Positions 24,970 through 33,514 of a DNA stretch of 38,730 bases are shown one piece after another. The stretch covers positions 1 through 38,730 of the forward strand of contig NZ_CALUTC010000014.1 of the NCBI RefSeq assembly GCF_944323605.1, written 5' to 3'. This DNA is from an uncultured Campylobacter sp. Lineage in GTDB: Bacteria; Campylobacterota; Campylobacteria; Campylobacterales; Campylobacteraceae. The translations under genes and the position numbers were made by a program. The notes below the pieces were generated by a model that made no database searches, had not been told where the DNA came from, and saw only the letters and a program-made list of their open reading frames with translations. Within the stretch, counting starts at the first letter, position 1, and every line of letters begins with the position of its first letter.

Positions 24970-26658
24970 ATGTCTTTTTTATTTACTGATGTAAGGTTTT
25001 TAAGAACTTTTGTCTTGCTTTTTATTATGAATGGAATTTGCGTAAGCTTTTCTATGTTTTTTAGCTATGCAAAGCATTTTGATTTGTATTGGTTTTATTC
25101 TTTTTTATACAGGGAAGTATTTTTCATACTTACTTGCTCTATGCTTTTGTTTTTGATTTATCATTTAAGATTAAAAATTTTGCAAAATACACTTTTAGCC
25201 ATTCTTACCTTGCTTACCTTTGCCCTTTTTGTTGTGGATATATTTTTGATTTATAATTTCAAATCAAATTTAAGCTCTTATTTGCTTAGTGTAGCCATTG
25301 ATTCTAGTCGCAGAGAAAGTGTTGAGTTTTTGCATAATTATATGAGTTTTGAGCTTATTTTTATTTACTTAGCCCTTATTTGTCTTTTTATCTTTATCTT
25401 TGTGAAACTTAAGAGCTTTAAACCAAATAAAAAGATAGTAAATTCGCTTTTTGTTTTCTTTCTTTTTTCTATAATACTTATACATGTTTTTAGACTTCGT
25501 CCCGTTGATGAAAGGTGGAGCGATTTGCTTTATAATGCTTATGCTTCTTATGATCAAGCCTTAATTAGTTTAGCTTCCTTAAAAGAAGCACAGGGCTTGG
25601 GTGCTAATTTTGATGAGATCGCTAAGGATTTTTCAAGCAAGATAAATGCTGTAAATGATGAAAAAAAGATAAAAAATATAGTTTTAGTTATAGGTGAATC
25701 AGCACAAAGAAATTATATGCAAATTTATGGCTATGACTTAAATAGCACTCCAAAACTTAGCCAAAGGCTAAGCAAAGAGCCCGAAAATACCTTTGTCTTT
25801 AAAGATGTAATCTCATCTTATGTAACAACTCATAAATCCTTATCTCAAGTGCTTACCTTTGCAAATCAAGACAATAAACAAGAATGGCATAAAAGCTTTA
25901 ATGTGATGGATTTTTTTAATATCATATCTTATGATACCTACATTCTTTCAAATCAAGAAAGTTACGGCTTTTTCTCGGTATCAATAACAAGTATATTAAG
26001 TAGAGCCTTAAATCCTATCTTTTTAAATAAAACTGATAAATTTGATAATGTAAGCCTTGATGAAGTTATCTTAAAAAATTTAACAAAACTTAAAAAGGAT
26101 AAGGCTTCTTTTTACGCCTTTCATCTTTTAGGCTCTCACGCTACATATTACAAAAGATACCCAAAAGAATTTGATGTATTTTCTGCAAATTCTATAAACG
26201 GGGGGGGGCATTGTAAGACTGTGAAATCACAGTATCTAAACTCCATACTTTATACAGATTTTATTCTTGATGAAATCATAAAATACTTTGAAAATGAAGA
26301 TACAATTCTCATATATATAAGCGATCACGCAGAAGAAGTTTGCGATAAGGGCGAGTTTTTCGGACATATACCAAATCAAATATCTAAATTTATGCTAGAA
26401 ATTCCTTTTGTAGTCTATGTAAGCGATACTTTTAAGCAAAAGCATAAAGATCTTTATTTGCGTATTAAAAATGCTGATAAATCAGTGCCTTATATGATAG
26501 ATGATTTAATGCATACTTTGATAGATTTAAGTGGCGTAAAATTTGAGGGTTTTGAGCAAGAAAGAAGCATATTTAGCGATGATGATAGCTTTTTAAGGCA
26601 AAGAAAAAGACTAGTTGGCGATAAGTATATTGATTATGATAAAGAACTTAGGCATTGA
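24970..26658 (+). CDS. eptC: Phosphoethanolamine transferase (EptA/EptC family), phase-variable by a G9 tract
   Basis: Inner-membrane enzyme with a periplasmic sulfatase-fold domain that moves phosphoethanolamine onto lipid A and, in C. jejuni, also onto FlgG and N-glycans. Five hydrophobic helices occupy residues about 8-175. The catalytic domain starts IVLVIGESAQRNYMQIYGYD with metal ligand Glu243. The probable phosphorylated nucleophile is Thr286 or Thr287 in SSYVTTHKSLSQ. Metal ligands Asp452-His453 lie in YISDHAEEV. Length 562. Residues 411-413 (GGG) are encoded by nine consecutive G (26200-26208). In this sequence the frame is on; one G more or fewer stops translation within eight codons and removes Asp452-His453. 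Exact substrate is not shown by sequence; EptC is the best match by genus. Confidence 0.85.
   Translation: MSFLFTDVRFLRTFVLLFIMNGICVSFSMFFSYAKHFDLYWFYSFLYREVFFILTCSMLLFLIYHLRLKILQNTLLAILTLLTFALFVVDIFLIYNFKSNLSSYLLSVAIDSSRRESVEFLHNYMSFELIFIYLALICLFIFIFVKLKSFKPNKKIVNSLFVFFLFSIILIHVFRLRPVDERWSDLLYNAYASYDQALISLASLKEAQGLGANFDEIAKDFSSKINAVNDEKKIKNIVLVIGESAQRNYMQIYGYDLNSTPKLSQRLSKEPENTFVFKDVISSYVTTHKSLSQVLTFANQDNKQEWHKSFNVMDFFNIISYDTYILSNQESYGFFSVSITSILSRALNPIFLNKTDKFDNVSLDEVILKNLTKLKKDKASFYAFHLLGSHATYYKRYPKEFDVFSANSINGGGHCKTVKSQYLNSILYTDFILDEIIKYFENEDTILIYISDHAEEVCDKGEFFGHIPNQISKFMLEIPFVVYVSDTFKQKHKDLYLRIKNADKSVPYMIDDLMHTLIDLSGVKFEGFEQERSIFSDDDSFLRQRKRLVGDKYIDYDKELRH
26200..26208 (+). repeat. G9 contingency tract inside eptC
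   Basis: Nine G encode Gly411-413 as three GGG codons, rare in this AT-rich genome. A tenth G gives NGGGAL then stop; eight G gives NGGGIVRL then stop. The tract is in the on configuration. Confidence 0.92.
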
Positions 26659-26708
26659 AAGTCTTAATTTTTATCTTTATATCAGCAAAATTTTATTAAT
26701 ATACGCCT

Positions 26709-27698
26709 ATGAGAAATATCGTTTTTCATCAAGTCGGAGCTTTGGGGGATTTGTTTGTTTGCTTTAAGGCTTTGTATGCTTTGAAAATGCTTTTTAAAGA
26801 TGATAAACTTATACTCTTTACAAAGGGATATGATAAAGAATTTTTAAGAGGATTAAGCTTTATAGATGAGTGCTATTTTTATGAGGACTTTGAGGAGCTT
26901 AAAAAGCTTAAAGCGGATATTTTTATAAGCGAACAGCCTTCAAATAGATTTGCAAAATACTTAAAAAAATTTAAGATAAAAAAAATCATACTACACCCTT
27001 CTTTTGTATCTTTCTTTTCTTTTAAGCTTACTTGCCCTTTTCCTTACTTAAAATTTAGATACAGAGTTAGCGACAGACTTTTAAAGCTTATTTATTTGGT
27101 AGATAAAAAACATTTTAGAAAAAATATAAAAAATGTAGATTTTTCAAAGCTTAAAAACTGTTTGCCACTTGATGAGGTGCAAAGCCTTGAATTTTTTGCA
27201 GAATTAAAAGGCTTTAAAAAGATAGTAGGCATAAATGCCTTTTCTTTTACCTGCGAAAGAAAGGGCGATAATTTTTCTCATAGACAGTGGTTTGAGCTGG
27301 CAGAAAAACTTTCAAAAAGATATAAAAACTTTTGTTTCGTGCTTTTAAACTATAAATACAACTGCTTACAATACAACATAAATCAAAGCGAAAACTTAAA
27401 AGTCTTTGTAAATAATGGCGGTATAGCCTCTCTTACTTCTTTTCAAAAAAGGCTTGATTATCTCATATCCATAGATACTTCAAATGTCCATCTTTGCGAT
27501 ATTTTGCAAGTGCCAAGCTTTGTTTTTATGCCATTAAGAGCTTATAAGGCTTATCAAAATGCTACTTATGGGGGGGGGCTTTTATACCATAGCTTTGTAG
27601 TGCCTATTGCGTGGCAAATTTTTTATAAATATTTTATGACAAAATTTGAAAAAGAACTTAATAAAAAATTAAGTATCTTAGAAAAAATTAAGGCTTAG
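26709..27698 (+). CDS. Glycosyltransferase family 9 (heptosyltransferase-like), phase-variable by a G9 tract
   Basis: A 329-residue cytoplasmic glycosyltransferase. The N-terminus MRNIVFHQVGALGDLFVCFK carries the GT9 G-A-L-G-D motif at the start of the first Rossmann fold, as in WaaC/WaaF. The second half has NAFSFTCERKGDNFSHRQWF (heptosyltransferase-like S-R-Q-W acceptor/donor region) and LDYLISIDTSNVHLCDILQV, where GT9 enzymes bind the nucleotide-sugar. It could add a sugar to lipooligosaccharide or another surface glycan; acceptor unknown. Residues 288-290 are encoded by G9 (27570-27578); one base more or fewer truncates it by residue about 298, losing the last 31-34 residues. No strong ribosome binding site precedes the ATG at 26709. 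It follows eptC by 50 nt and is probably co-transcribed. Confidence 0.82.
   Translation: MRNIVFHQVGALGDLFVCFKALYALKMLFKDDKLILFTKGYDKEFLRGLSFIDECYFYEDFEELKKLKADIFISEQPSNRFAKYLKKFKIKKIILHPSFVSFFSFKLTCPFPYLKFRYRVSDRLLKLIYLVDKKHFRKNIKNVDFSKLKNCLPLDEVQSLEFFAELKGFKKIVGINAFSFTCERKGDNFSHRQWFELAEKLSKRYKNFCFVLLNYKYNCLQYNINQSENLKVFVNNGGIASLTSFQKRLDYLISIDTSNVHLCDILQVPSFVFMPLRAYKAYQNATYGGGLLYHSFVVPIAWQIFYKYFMTKFEKELNKKLSILEKIKA
27570..27578 (+). repeat. G9 contingency tract inside the GT9 gene
   Basis: Nine G encode Gly288-290 as GGG codons. Ten G gives YGGGAFIP then stop; eight G gives YGGGFYTIAL then stop. The tract is in the on configuration. Confidence 0.92.
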
Positions 27699-27738
27699 GC
27701 ATTGATAAAATCTAAATTTATTTAAATTTTATCAAGCC
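27698..27738. terminator. AT-rich hairpin between convergent GT9 and chemoreceptor genes
   Basis: TTGATAAAAT (27702-27711) pairs with ATTTTATCAA (27726-27735). GGC/GCC extend the base with one bulged A, and TAAAT/ATTTA pair inside. It sits between stops at 27698 and 27747 of convergent genes. It has few GC pairs and no clean T tail, so termination efficiency is uncertain. Confidence 0.4.
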
Positions 27739-27746
27739 AAAAGTCT

Positions 27747-29474
27747 TTAAAATATCTTGCTACCTAAATTTTCATTTATAGAATCTGCTAACTCACGCAC
27801 TTTTTGTGCTGTTTCTTTTGTATTAATAGCAACTGTTGTTGTGTTTTGGTTATTTTGCTCTAAATTTTGCATAGAGGTATTTATTTGCTCTATGCCGTCT
27901 GTTTGTTTGCTTATGGAAGATATGGTTTCATCTATGCTTTGAGTTAGCACAGAGATATTTGCTGAAATTTGAGAAAGCGAATTTTGAGTTTTTTCAGCCA
28001 AACTTCTCACTTCATCGGCAACCACCGCAAAACCGCGTCCGTGTTCTCCCGCCCTTGCTGCTTCAATAGCCGCATTTAGTGCAAGCAAATTTGTTTGTTC
28101 TGCTATGTCTTGTATCACAGATACCACATTTTTAATGCTCTCACTTTGTGCTAAAACATCTTTTGACCTATCATTTATATCTTGTATAGCAGCGTAAATT
28201 TGCTCTATATTTTGGGTGTTTTGCTTTAATTCCTCTAAATTTTGCGAGCTAGAATTACTTAAACTTTGAACCTCTTCATTTAAAGTATCAGAATTTTTTT
28301 CAAGCTGTTTAGCCATATCATAGGAATTTTTTAGCATACTTTGAATTTCTTTTCCAAGCGAATTTAAACTAAGCTCAAATTCAGCCTTTGCGTCTGGCAA
28401 AATCTTTGTGAAATCAAAAATTTTATAAGAATTTATTAGTTTTGAAATTTCATTTAGATTAGAACCTATCTTTGTTTGAAGCTTGTCTAAGGTAGAGTTA
28501 AAAAGCGTGATAAGCTCGTTGATCTGTGCGTTTGCTCCATTTTTGATTATCCTTTTTGTAAGATCTCCTTCTTGCACGTCTTTTAAAATTTCTCCTACAT
28601 TTTTTATGGCTTGGTCATCTTTGTTTATTTGCTCTTGTATTTCTTTTGTATTTTGATTTATCAAAATAGCCATTTTTCCAAATCTATCCTTGCTTTTTAT
28701 GTCTATATCTTTCACAAAAGAGCTTTCTTTTCTTAAGAATTTAAAGAAATTTTCAAGACCGTTTGCTAGGGTATAAATGGAACTTGCAAAATTTCTAACT
28801 ATCCAAAAGGCAATAGGAAAGGATACGATTAAATATATAATTATCCCAAATATAGATACTTTTAAAAGCTCTGCATCAAATTTAGAATCTATGTTTTGAG
28901 TAGTTTTGTGTATATCATCTACATATACTCCCGTGCCTATAAAAGCATTACTTATGCCTTCAAGTTTTGTTGCGTAAGATATTTTTGGAGTGTCTATAAG
29001 CTCATTTTCTACTTTTTTTGGCCAAACATATCTTACAAAACCTCCGCCATTATCAGCTTGTTTTTTAAGCTCCCTTACCAGATAAACTCCGTTGCTATCC
29101 TTATGATCGTAAAAATCTTTGCCTATATTTTGCTGGGCATAGTGAGGATAAGCAATGGCTGTGTGTTCTTTATATACAAAAAAATACCCGCTTTCATCAT
29201 CTTCAAAAGTTACTTTTTGTAACAATTCATTAACAATTCTTTCTTTTTCTTTTTCATCTTGCACGTCTTTTATGCGTGAGTGTATAAGCTTTGCAACTGA
29301 TTGAGTTTGATTGTAAAGATTCTTTTCTATGCTTATTTCTAGGTTATTTCTCGTAAGAGTATGAACCTCTTTGCTTAGATTGTAGTAAAGCATAAAAATA
29401 ATAAACACATTAAGTATAAAAAAAGAGATAATTAAAACGAAAAGTTTGTGTTCTAGTTTCATATTTCTAAACAT
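27747..29474 (-). CDS. Methyl-accepting chemotaxis protein with periplasmic sCache_2 domain
   Basis: Transmembrane chemoreceptor of 575 residues. The first membrane helix is at about 8-29. The periplasmic domain (about 30-195) has the single-Cache landmarks [20 protein letters not shown], then [30 protein letters not shown] and [16 protein letters not shown], typical of sCache_2 sensors of small carboxylates. A second helix lies at about 204-225, then a linker and the signalling tip [20 protein letters not shown] plus [19 protein letters not shown]. No C-terminal CheR pentapeptide is seen. AAAGGAG lies 6 nt before the ATG at 29474. It is divergent from the lactate permease/LutABC genes, which suggests a lactate, pyruvate or related ligand; this is inference. 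Confidence 0.92.
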   Translation of the reverse strand: MFRNMKLEHKLFVLIISFFILNVFIIFMLYYNLSKEVHTLTRNNLEISIEKNLYNQTQSVAKLIHSRIKDVQDEKEKERIVNELLQKVTFEDDESGYFFVYKEHTAIAYPHYAQQNIGKDFYDHKDSNGVYLVRELKKQADNGGGFVRYVWPKKVENELIDTPKISYATKLEGISNAFIGTGVYVDDIHKTTQNIDSKFDAELLKVSIFGIIIYLIVSFPIAFWIVRNFASSIYTLANGLENFFKFLRKESSFVKDIDIKSKDRFGKMAILINQNTKEIQEQINKDDQAIKNVGEILKDVQEGDLTKRIIKNGANAQINELITLFNSTLDKLQTKIGSNLNEISKLINSYKIFDFTKILPDAKAEFELSLNSLGKEIQSMLKNSYDMAKQLEKNSDTLNEEVQSLSNSSSQNLEELKQNTQNIEQIYAAIQDINDRSKDVLAQSESIKNVVSVIQDIAEQTNLLALNAAIEAARAGEHGRGFAVVADEVRSLAEKTQNSLSQISANISVLTQSIDETISSISKQTDGIEQINTSMQNLEQNNQNTTTVAINTKETAQKVRELADSINENLGSKIF

Positions 29475-29505
29475 AATAAACTCCTTTGTGTTGGTCTTTA
29501 TTTAT

Positions 29506-29511
29506 ATTATA
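29506..29511 (-). promoter_or_regulatory. Probable -10 box of the sCache chemoreceptor gene
   Basis: On the minus strand TATAAT (29511-29506) follows AAATTT and lies about 32 nt upstream of the start codon at 29474. Confidence 0.6.
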
Positions 29512-29641
29512 AAATTTATCATTTTAAAACCGCTTTATTTTTATAAAATTTAAGCATAGTGATTTTTATTGTGTAAATAAGTAACATTTAAACAAAGAAG
29601 ATTTTATATTTGTTTTTTTATAAAAATTAAAGGTGAAAATA

Positions 29642-29647
29642 TATAAA
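29642..29647 (+). promoter_or_regulatory. Possible -10 box of the lctP-lutABC operon
   Basis: TATAAA at 29642-29647, in an AT-rich leader after GGTGAAAATA, lies 35 nt upstream of the lctP start. GAAGGGAG just before ATG 29682 is a strong ribosome binding site. The 207-bp divergent region (29475-29681) shows no obvious operator palindrome. Confidence 0.35.
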
Positions 29648-29681
29648 CTAAATAGTATTTTATTAGCGAAGGGAGATTATT

Positions 29682-31337
29682 ATGGCTAATGAATGGATAC
29701 AGGTTTATGACCCGTTTTCAAATATTTTTGTCTCGGCACTTATAGCATTTTTACCAATACTTTGTTTTTTGTTATGTTTGCTTGTGCTTAAAATGAAAGC
29801 GTATGTTGCAGGTTTTGTAACTGTTATCATAGCTTCTGTAGTTGCAGTTTTTGCTTACGGTATGCCTTTTCCTCTTGTGGGAGCGTCTTTCGTGCAAGGT
29901 TTTGTTAATGGAATTTGGCCTATAGCTTGGATTATTATAGCTGCTATTTTTCTTTACAAGCTTTCTGTTAAATCTGGCTCTTTTGAGATAATTAGACAAA
30001 GTGTTATGTCTATAACTCCGGATCATAGAATTCAAGTTATTTTGATAGGTTTTTGTTTTGGTTCTTTTCTTGAAGGAGCTATTGGTTTTGGAGGACCTGT
30101 TGCTATAACTGCTGCCTTGCTCGTTGGTCTTGGACTTAAACCTCTTTATGCGGCTGGACTTTGTTTGATAGCAAATACCGCACCCGTTGCTTTTGGAGCG
30201 GTTGGAATTCCGATAATAGCTATGTCAAATTTGGTTGGTGTTGAGCAACTTCAAGTTTCAGCTATGACAGGTCGTATGCTAGTTCCTTTAAGTTTTACTG
30301 TTCCATTCTTTATAGTGTTTTTAATGGACGGCTTTAAAGGTTTAAAAGAAACTTTTCCTGCTATCCTTGTGGCTGCTTTAAGTTTCACTCTTACTCAATT
30401 TTACAGTTCAAATCACTTAGGAGCGGAACTTCCTGACATTGTTTCTGCAGTTGTATCTCTACTTTGCACCACTATATTTTTAAAATTTTGGTCTCCTAAA
30501 AATATATTTAGACTTGATGATGAGAAAGATTTCTCTAACAAAAACAACCTAGATGCTTTTTCTATATTCAAAGCTTGGTTACCTTTTTTACTTTTAATAT
30601 TATGTATAATCATTTGGACTCAACCTTGGTTTAAAGCTTTCTTTGACAAAGGCGGGATATTTGCTTATACTCAAGTAAAAATTTCTTTCTCAAATTTAGA
30701 AGGAGCTATATTAGATCAGAATTTAAAAAATATAGACCTTGGCTTACCTATACATTTTGTTGGTTTTCAAGCAGGAACAGCTATCTTAGTCGCTGCACTT
30801 TTAAGCATTTTATTTTTAAGGATAAAAGTAGAGCAAGTAAGCGATAGTTTCTGGGAAACATTAAAAGAAATGTTTATACCTTGTGTTACCATAGGTCTTG
30901 TTGTATCTTTTGCTTTTATATCAAAAAATAGCGGAATGAGCACCACTCTTGGTTTGGCATTCGCACAAACAGGTCAAGCATTTGCATTCTTTAGCCCGGT
31001 TATTGGCTGGATAGGCGTTTTCTTAACAGGTTCTGATACAAGTTCGAATTTATTATTTGGAACTCTTCAACAAGTTACAGCTAGAGAACTTGGCGTAGGA
31101 GAAGCTTTATTTTTAGCAGCAAATTCAGTTGGTGGCGTCGTAGGTAAGATGATAAGCCCTCAAAGTATAGCTATTGCTTGTGCTGCGGTTGGACTTGTTG
31201 GACGAGAATCTGACTTGCTTAAATTTACTCTTAAATACTCCATAGGCTTTATAGTTATAATAGCGATTTGGACAGCTGTTATAGCCTTCTTTATACCGGG
31301 TATCATACCTGATATTGTGCCTTTACAAAAGGGTTAA
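29682..31337 (+). CDS. lctP: L-lactate permease
   Basis: Inner-membrane symporter for lactate (LctP/LldP/GlcA family). The 551-residue protein is almost entirely hydrophobic, with about a dozen helices. It shows family hallmarks: GFCFGSFLEGAIGFGGPVAI early, ANTAPVAFGAVGIPIIAMSN in the middle, and FLTGSDTSSNLLFGTLQQVT followed by VGGVVGKMISPQSIAIACAA near the C-terminus. It is followed 3 nt later by lutA, so uptake and oxidation are in one operon, as in the C. jejuni Cj0076c-Cj0073c locus. Confidence 0.95.
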   Translation: MANEWIQVYDPFSNIFVSALIAFLPILCFLLCLLVLKMKAYVAGFVTVIIASVVAVFAYGMPFPLVGASFVQGFVNGIWPIAWIIIAAIFLYKLSVKSGSFEIIRQSVMSITPDHRIQVILIGFCFGSFLEGAIGFGGPVAITAALLVGLGLKPLYAAGLCLIANTAPVAFGAVGIPIIAMSNLVGVEQLQVSAMTGRMLVPLSFTVPFFIVFLMDGFKGLKETFPAILVAALSFTLTQFYSSNHLGAELPDIVSAVVSLLCTTIFLKFWSPKNIFRLDDEKDFSNKNNLDAFSIFKAWLPFLLLILCIIIWTQPWFKAFFDKGGIFAYTQVKISFSNLEGAILDQNLKNIDLGLPIHFVGFQAGTAILVAALLSILFLRIKVEQVSDSFWETLKEMFIPCVTIGLVVSFAFISKNSGMSTTLGLAFAQTGQAFAFFSPVIGWIGVFLTGSDTSSNLLFGTLQQVTARELGVGEALFLAANSVGGVVGKMISPQSIAIACAAVGLVGRESDLLKFTLKYSIGFIVIIAIWTAVIAFFIPGIIPDIVPLQKG

Positions 31338-31340
31338 GCT

Positions 31341-32078
31341 ATGAAAAAAGTGTATTTTTACGCTACTTGTTTAGGTTCTGCTTGCTTGCAAGAAACTGTT
31401 TTAAATGCCATAAAACTTCTACGTCTTTTTGATGTAGAAGTAATTTTTAAAAAAAATCAAACTTGTTGTGCCCAGCCATCTTTTAATACAGGTTATTTTA
31501 AGGAAAGCAAAACAGTTGCTATGTATAATGCAGAGCTTTTTGATGAGGATTATCCTATAGTAGTTCCTAGCGGTTCTTGTGCTGGTATGATGAGCCACGA
31601 TTATTTAGAGCTTTTTAAAGAAGATAAAGATTATGAAAAAATAAAGGCTTTTAGTTCTAGAGTTATAGAGCTTTCCCAGTATCTAAATAATGTTTTAAAT
31701 GTAAATTTAGAAGATAAAGGAGAGCCTTTAAAGGTAACTTGGCATTCAAACTGCCACGCTTTGAGAGTGCAAAATAGCATAGAATCTTCAAAAGCCCTTA
31801 TAAACAAGCTTAAAAATGTTGAGCTTGTTTCTTTGGAATTTGAAGAGGAATGTTGCGGCTTTGGCGGAACTTTTTGTGTGAAAGAGCCAGAAATTTCAAA
31901 TGCTATGGCAAGAGCAAAAATAGATGATATACAAAAAACAGGAGCTAAGGTTGTAGTAAGCGGAGATGGCGGCTGTTTATTAAACATTAGCGGGACTATG
32001 AGTAAAATGAATTTGGATATAAAAGGAATTCATCTTTATGATTTCTTGTTTAAAAGATTGAACGGAGAAGCTATATGA
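31341..32078 (+). CDS. lutA: L-lactate oxidation complex subunit LutA (LldE), CCG-domain protein
   Basis: A 245-residue subunit with two cysteine-rich CCG domains: KKNQTCCAQPSFNTG with VPSGSCAGMM in the first half, WHSNCHALR and EEECCGFGGTFCV in the second. Such domains bind iron-sulfur clusters and pass electrons, as in heterodisulfide reductase and glycolate oxidase GlcF. LutA, LutB and LutC together oxidise L-lactate to pyruvate in bacteria that lack LldD. The ribosome binding site AAAAGGG is in the end of lctP. It overlaps lutB by ATGA. Confidence 0.93.
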   Translation: MKKVYFYATCLGSACLQETVLNAIKLLRLFDVEVIFKKNQTCCAQPSFNTGYFKESKTVAMYNAELFDEDYPIVVPSGSCAGMMSHDYLELFKEDKDYEKIKAFSSRVIELSQYLNNVLNVNLEDKGEPLKVTWHSNCHALRVQNSIESSKALINKLKNVELVSLEFEEECCGFGGTFCVKEPEISNAMARAKIDDIQKTGAKVVVSGDGGCLLNISGTMSKMNLDIKGIHLYDFLFKRLNGEAI

Positions 32079-33514
32079 GTATGCAAAAAGTTCCACACGA
32101 ACAAATCGTAAATGAAAAACTAAATGATACTCAAATGAGGCAAAATCTCTCAAACGCTATGCATACACTGCAAAAAAACAGATTAAATGTTATAAAAGAT
32201 AGATTTGTTGATTGGCAGGGTTTGAGATTTAAGGCTAAAAATGCTAAAAATAATGCCCTTATGAGCTTAAAAGAAAGATTATTAGAATTTGAAGCAAATG
32301 CTACTAAAAATGGAATAAACGTGCATTGGGCAAATTCTAGCGATGAGGCTTGCGAGATAATTTATGAGCTAATGATACAAAAAAATATCAAAAAAATCCT
32401 CAAAGGCAAATCTATGGCTTCAGAGGAGATAGAGCTTAATCACTATCTTGAGAAAAAAGGCATACAAGCGATAGAGACTGATTTAGGAGAGCTTATACTT
32501 CAGCTAAACGGCGAAACTCCGGTTCATATAGTTGTCCCAGCCATACACAAAAATCGTTACGAAATAGGTGAAATTTTTAAAGAAAAACTAAATGTCCCCT
32601 TAGAACACGAGATAGAAAAATTAAACTCAATAGCTAGAAAGCATTTAAGAGACGAATTTGAAGGCTTGAAAATGGGGCTTAGCGGAGTAAATTTTGCTAT
32701 GTCTAAGGAAGGTGCTATTTGGCTTATAGAAAATGAGGGCAATGGTAGAATGTGCACCACTGCACCAGATATACACGTAGCAATATGTGGCATAGAAAAG
32801 GTTATGCAAAGCTTTGAAGATGCTGCTACTATGGTTTCTTTGCTTACACCTTCCGCTACAGGACAGTTTATCCCAACTTATAATAATATCATCACAGGAC
32901 CAAGGAAAAATGGTGATTTAGACGGACCAAAAGAAGTGCATATAGTCTTGTTTAATCATCACAGAAGCGATATGTTGGCAAATGAAGATTATTATGAAGC
33001 TTTAAGATGTATAAGATGTGGTGCTTGTATGAATTTTTGTCCAGTTTATGATAAGATAGGAGGGCATACATACCAAACAACGTATCCAGGACCAATAGGA
33101 GAGGTAATAAGCCCAAATATTTTCGGTATAGATAATACGGGCGATATATTAAGCTTTTGTTCTCTTTGTGGTAGGTGTTCTGAAGTATGCCCTGTAAAAA
33201 TTCCTCTTGCTGATTTAATAAGAAAATTAAGAAGAAATAAAATAGGGCAGGGGCAAAATCCTCCTTTAGGTTCTAAGCATTTAAAGCATAGCAAAATGGA
33301 AAATTTTGTATTTAAAAATTACGAAAAAATGGCTACTAATGGTGCTTTGTGGAGGTTTTTTCTTTCTAAAACACATATGTTTAATTCTTTATTGCATAGT
33401 CTTGCTAATTCCTTGCCTGTGCTTAAGAAATGGAGTAAATTTAAGGATTTGCCTCAAATTAAGATAAATCTTTACAAAGAGCTTGAAAATATGGAAGGGA
33501 TTAGATATGAGTAG
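32075..33514 (+). CDS. lutB: L-lactate oxidation iron-sulfur subunit LutB (LldF)
   Basis: A 479-residue subunit with an N-terminal LUD domain (about 60-300) followed by two 4Fe-4S cluster motifs: Cys312, 315, 318 and 322 in CIRCGACMNFCPVY and Cys362, 365, 368 and 372 in CSLCGRCSEVCPVKIP. The C-terminal tail resembles LutB but is without further cysteines. The ATG at 32075 has GGAG 7 nt upstream and overlaps the lutA stop, implying coupled synthesis of the complex. Transfers electrons from lactate toward the quinone pool. Confidence 0.94.
   Translation: MSMQKVPHEQIVNEKLNDTQMRQNLSNAMHTLQKNRLNVIKDRFVDWQGLRFKAKNAKNNALMSLKERLLEFEANATKNGINVHWANSSDEACEIIYELMIQKNIKKILKGKSMASEEIELNHYLEKKGIQAIETDLGELILQLNGETPVHIVVPAIHKNRYEIGEIFKEKLNVPLEHEIEKLNSIARKHLRDEFEGLKMGLSGVNFAMSKEGAIWLIENEGNGRMCTTAPDIHVAICGIEKVMQSFEDAATMVSLLTPSATGQFIPTYNNIITGPRKNGDLDGPKEVHIVLFNHHRSDMLANEDYYEALRCIRCGACMNFCPVYDKIGGHTYQTTYPGPIGEVISPNIFGIDNTGDILSFCSLCGRCSEVCPVKIPLADLIRKLRRNKIGQGQNPPLGSKHLKHSKMENFVFKNYEKMATNGALWRFFLSKTHMFNSLLHSLANSLPVLKKWSKFKDLPQIKINLYKELENMEGIRYE

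Noticed and set aside
33483..33506. Earlier ATG for lutC
   Set aside because: Lies within lutB without a binding site; the ATG at 33507 has AAGGGA at proper distance and a family-typical start.
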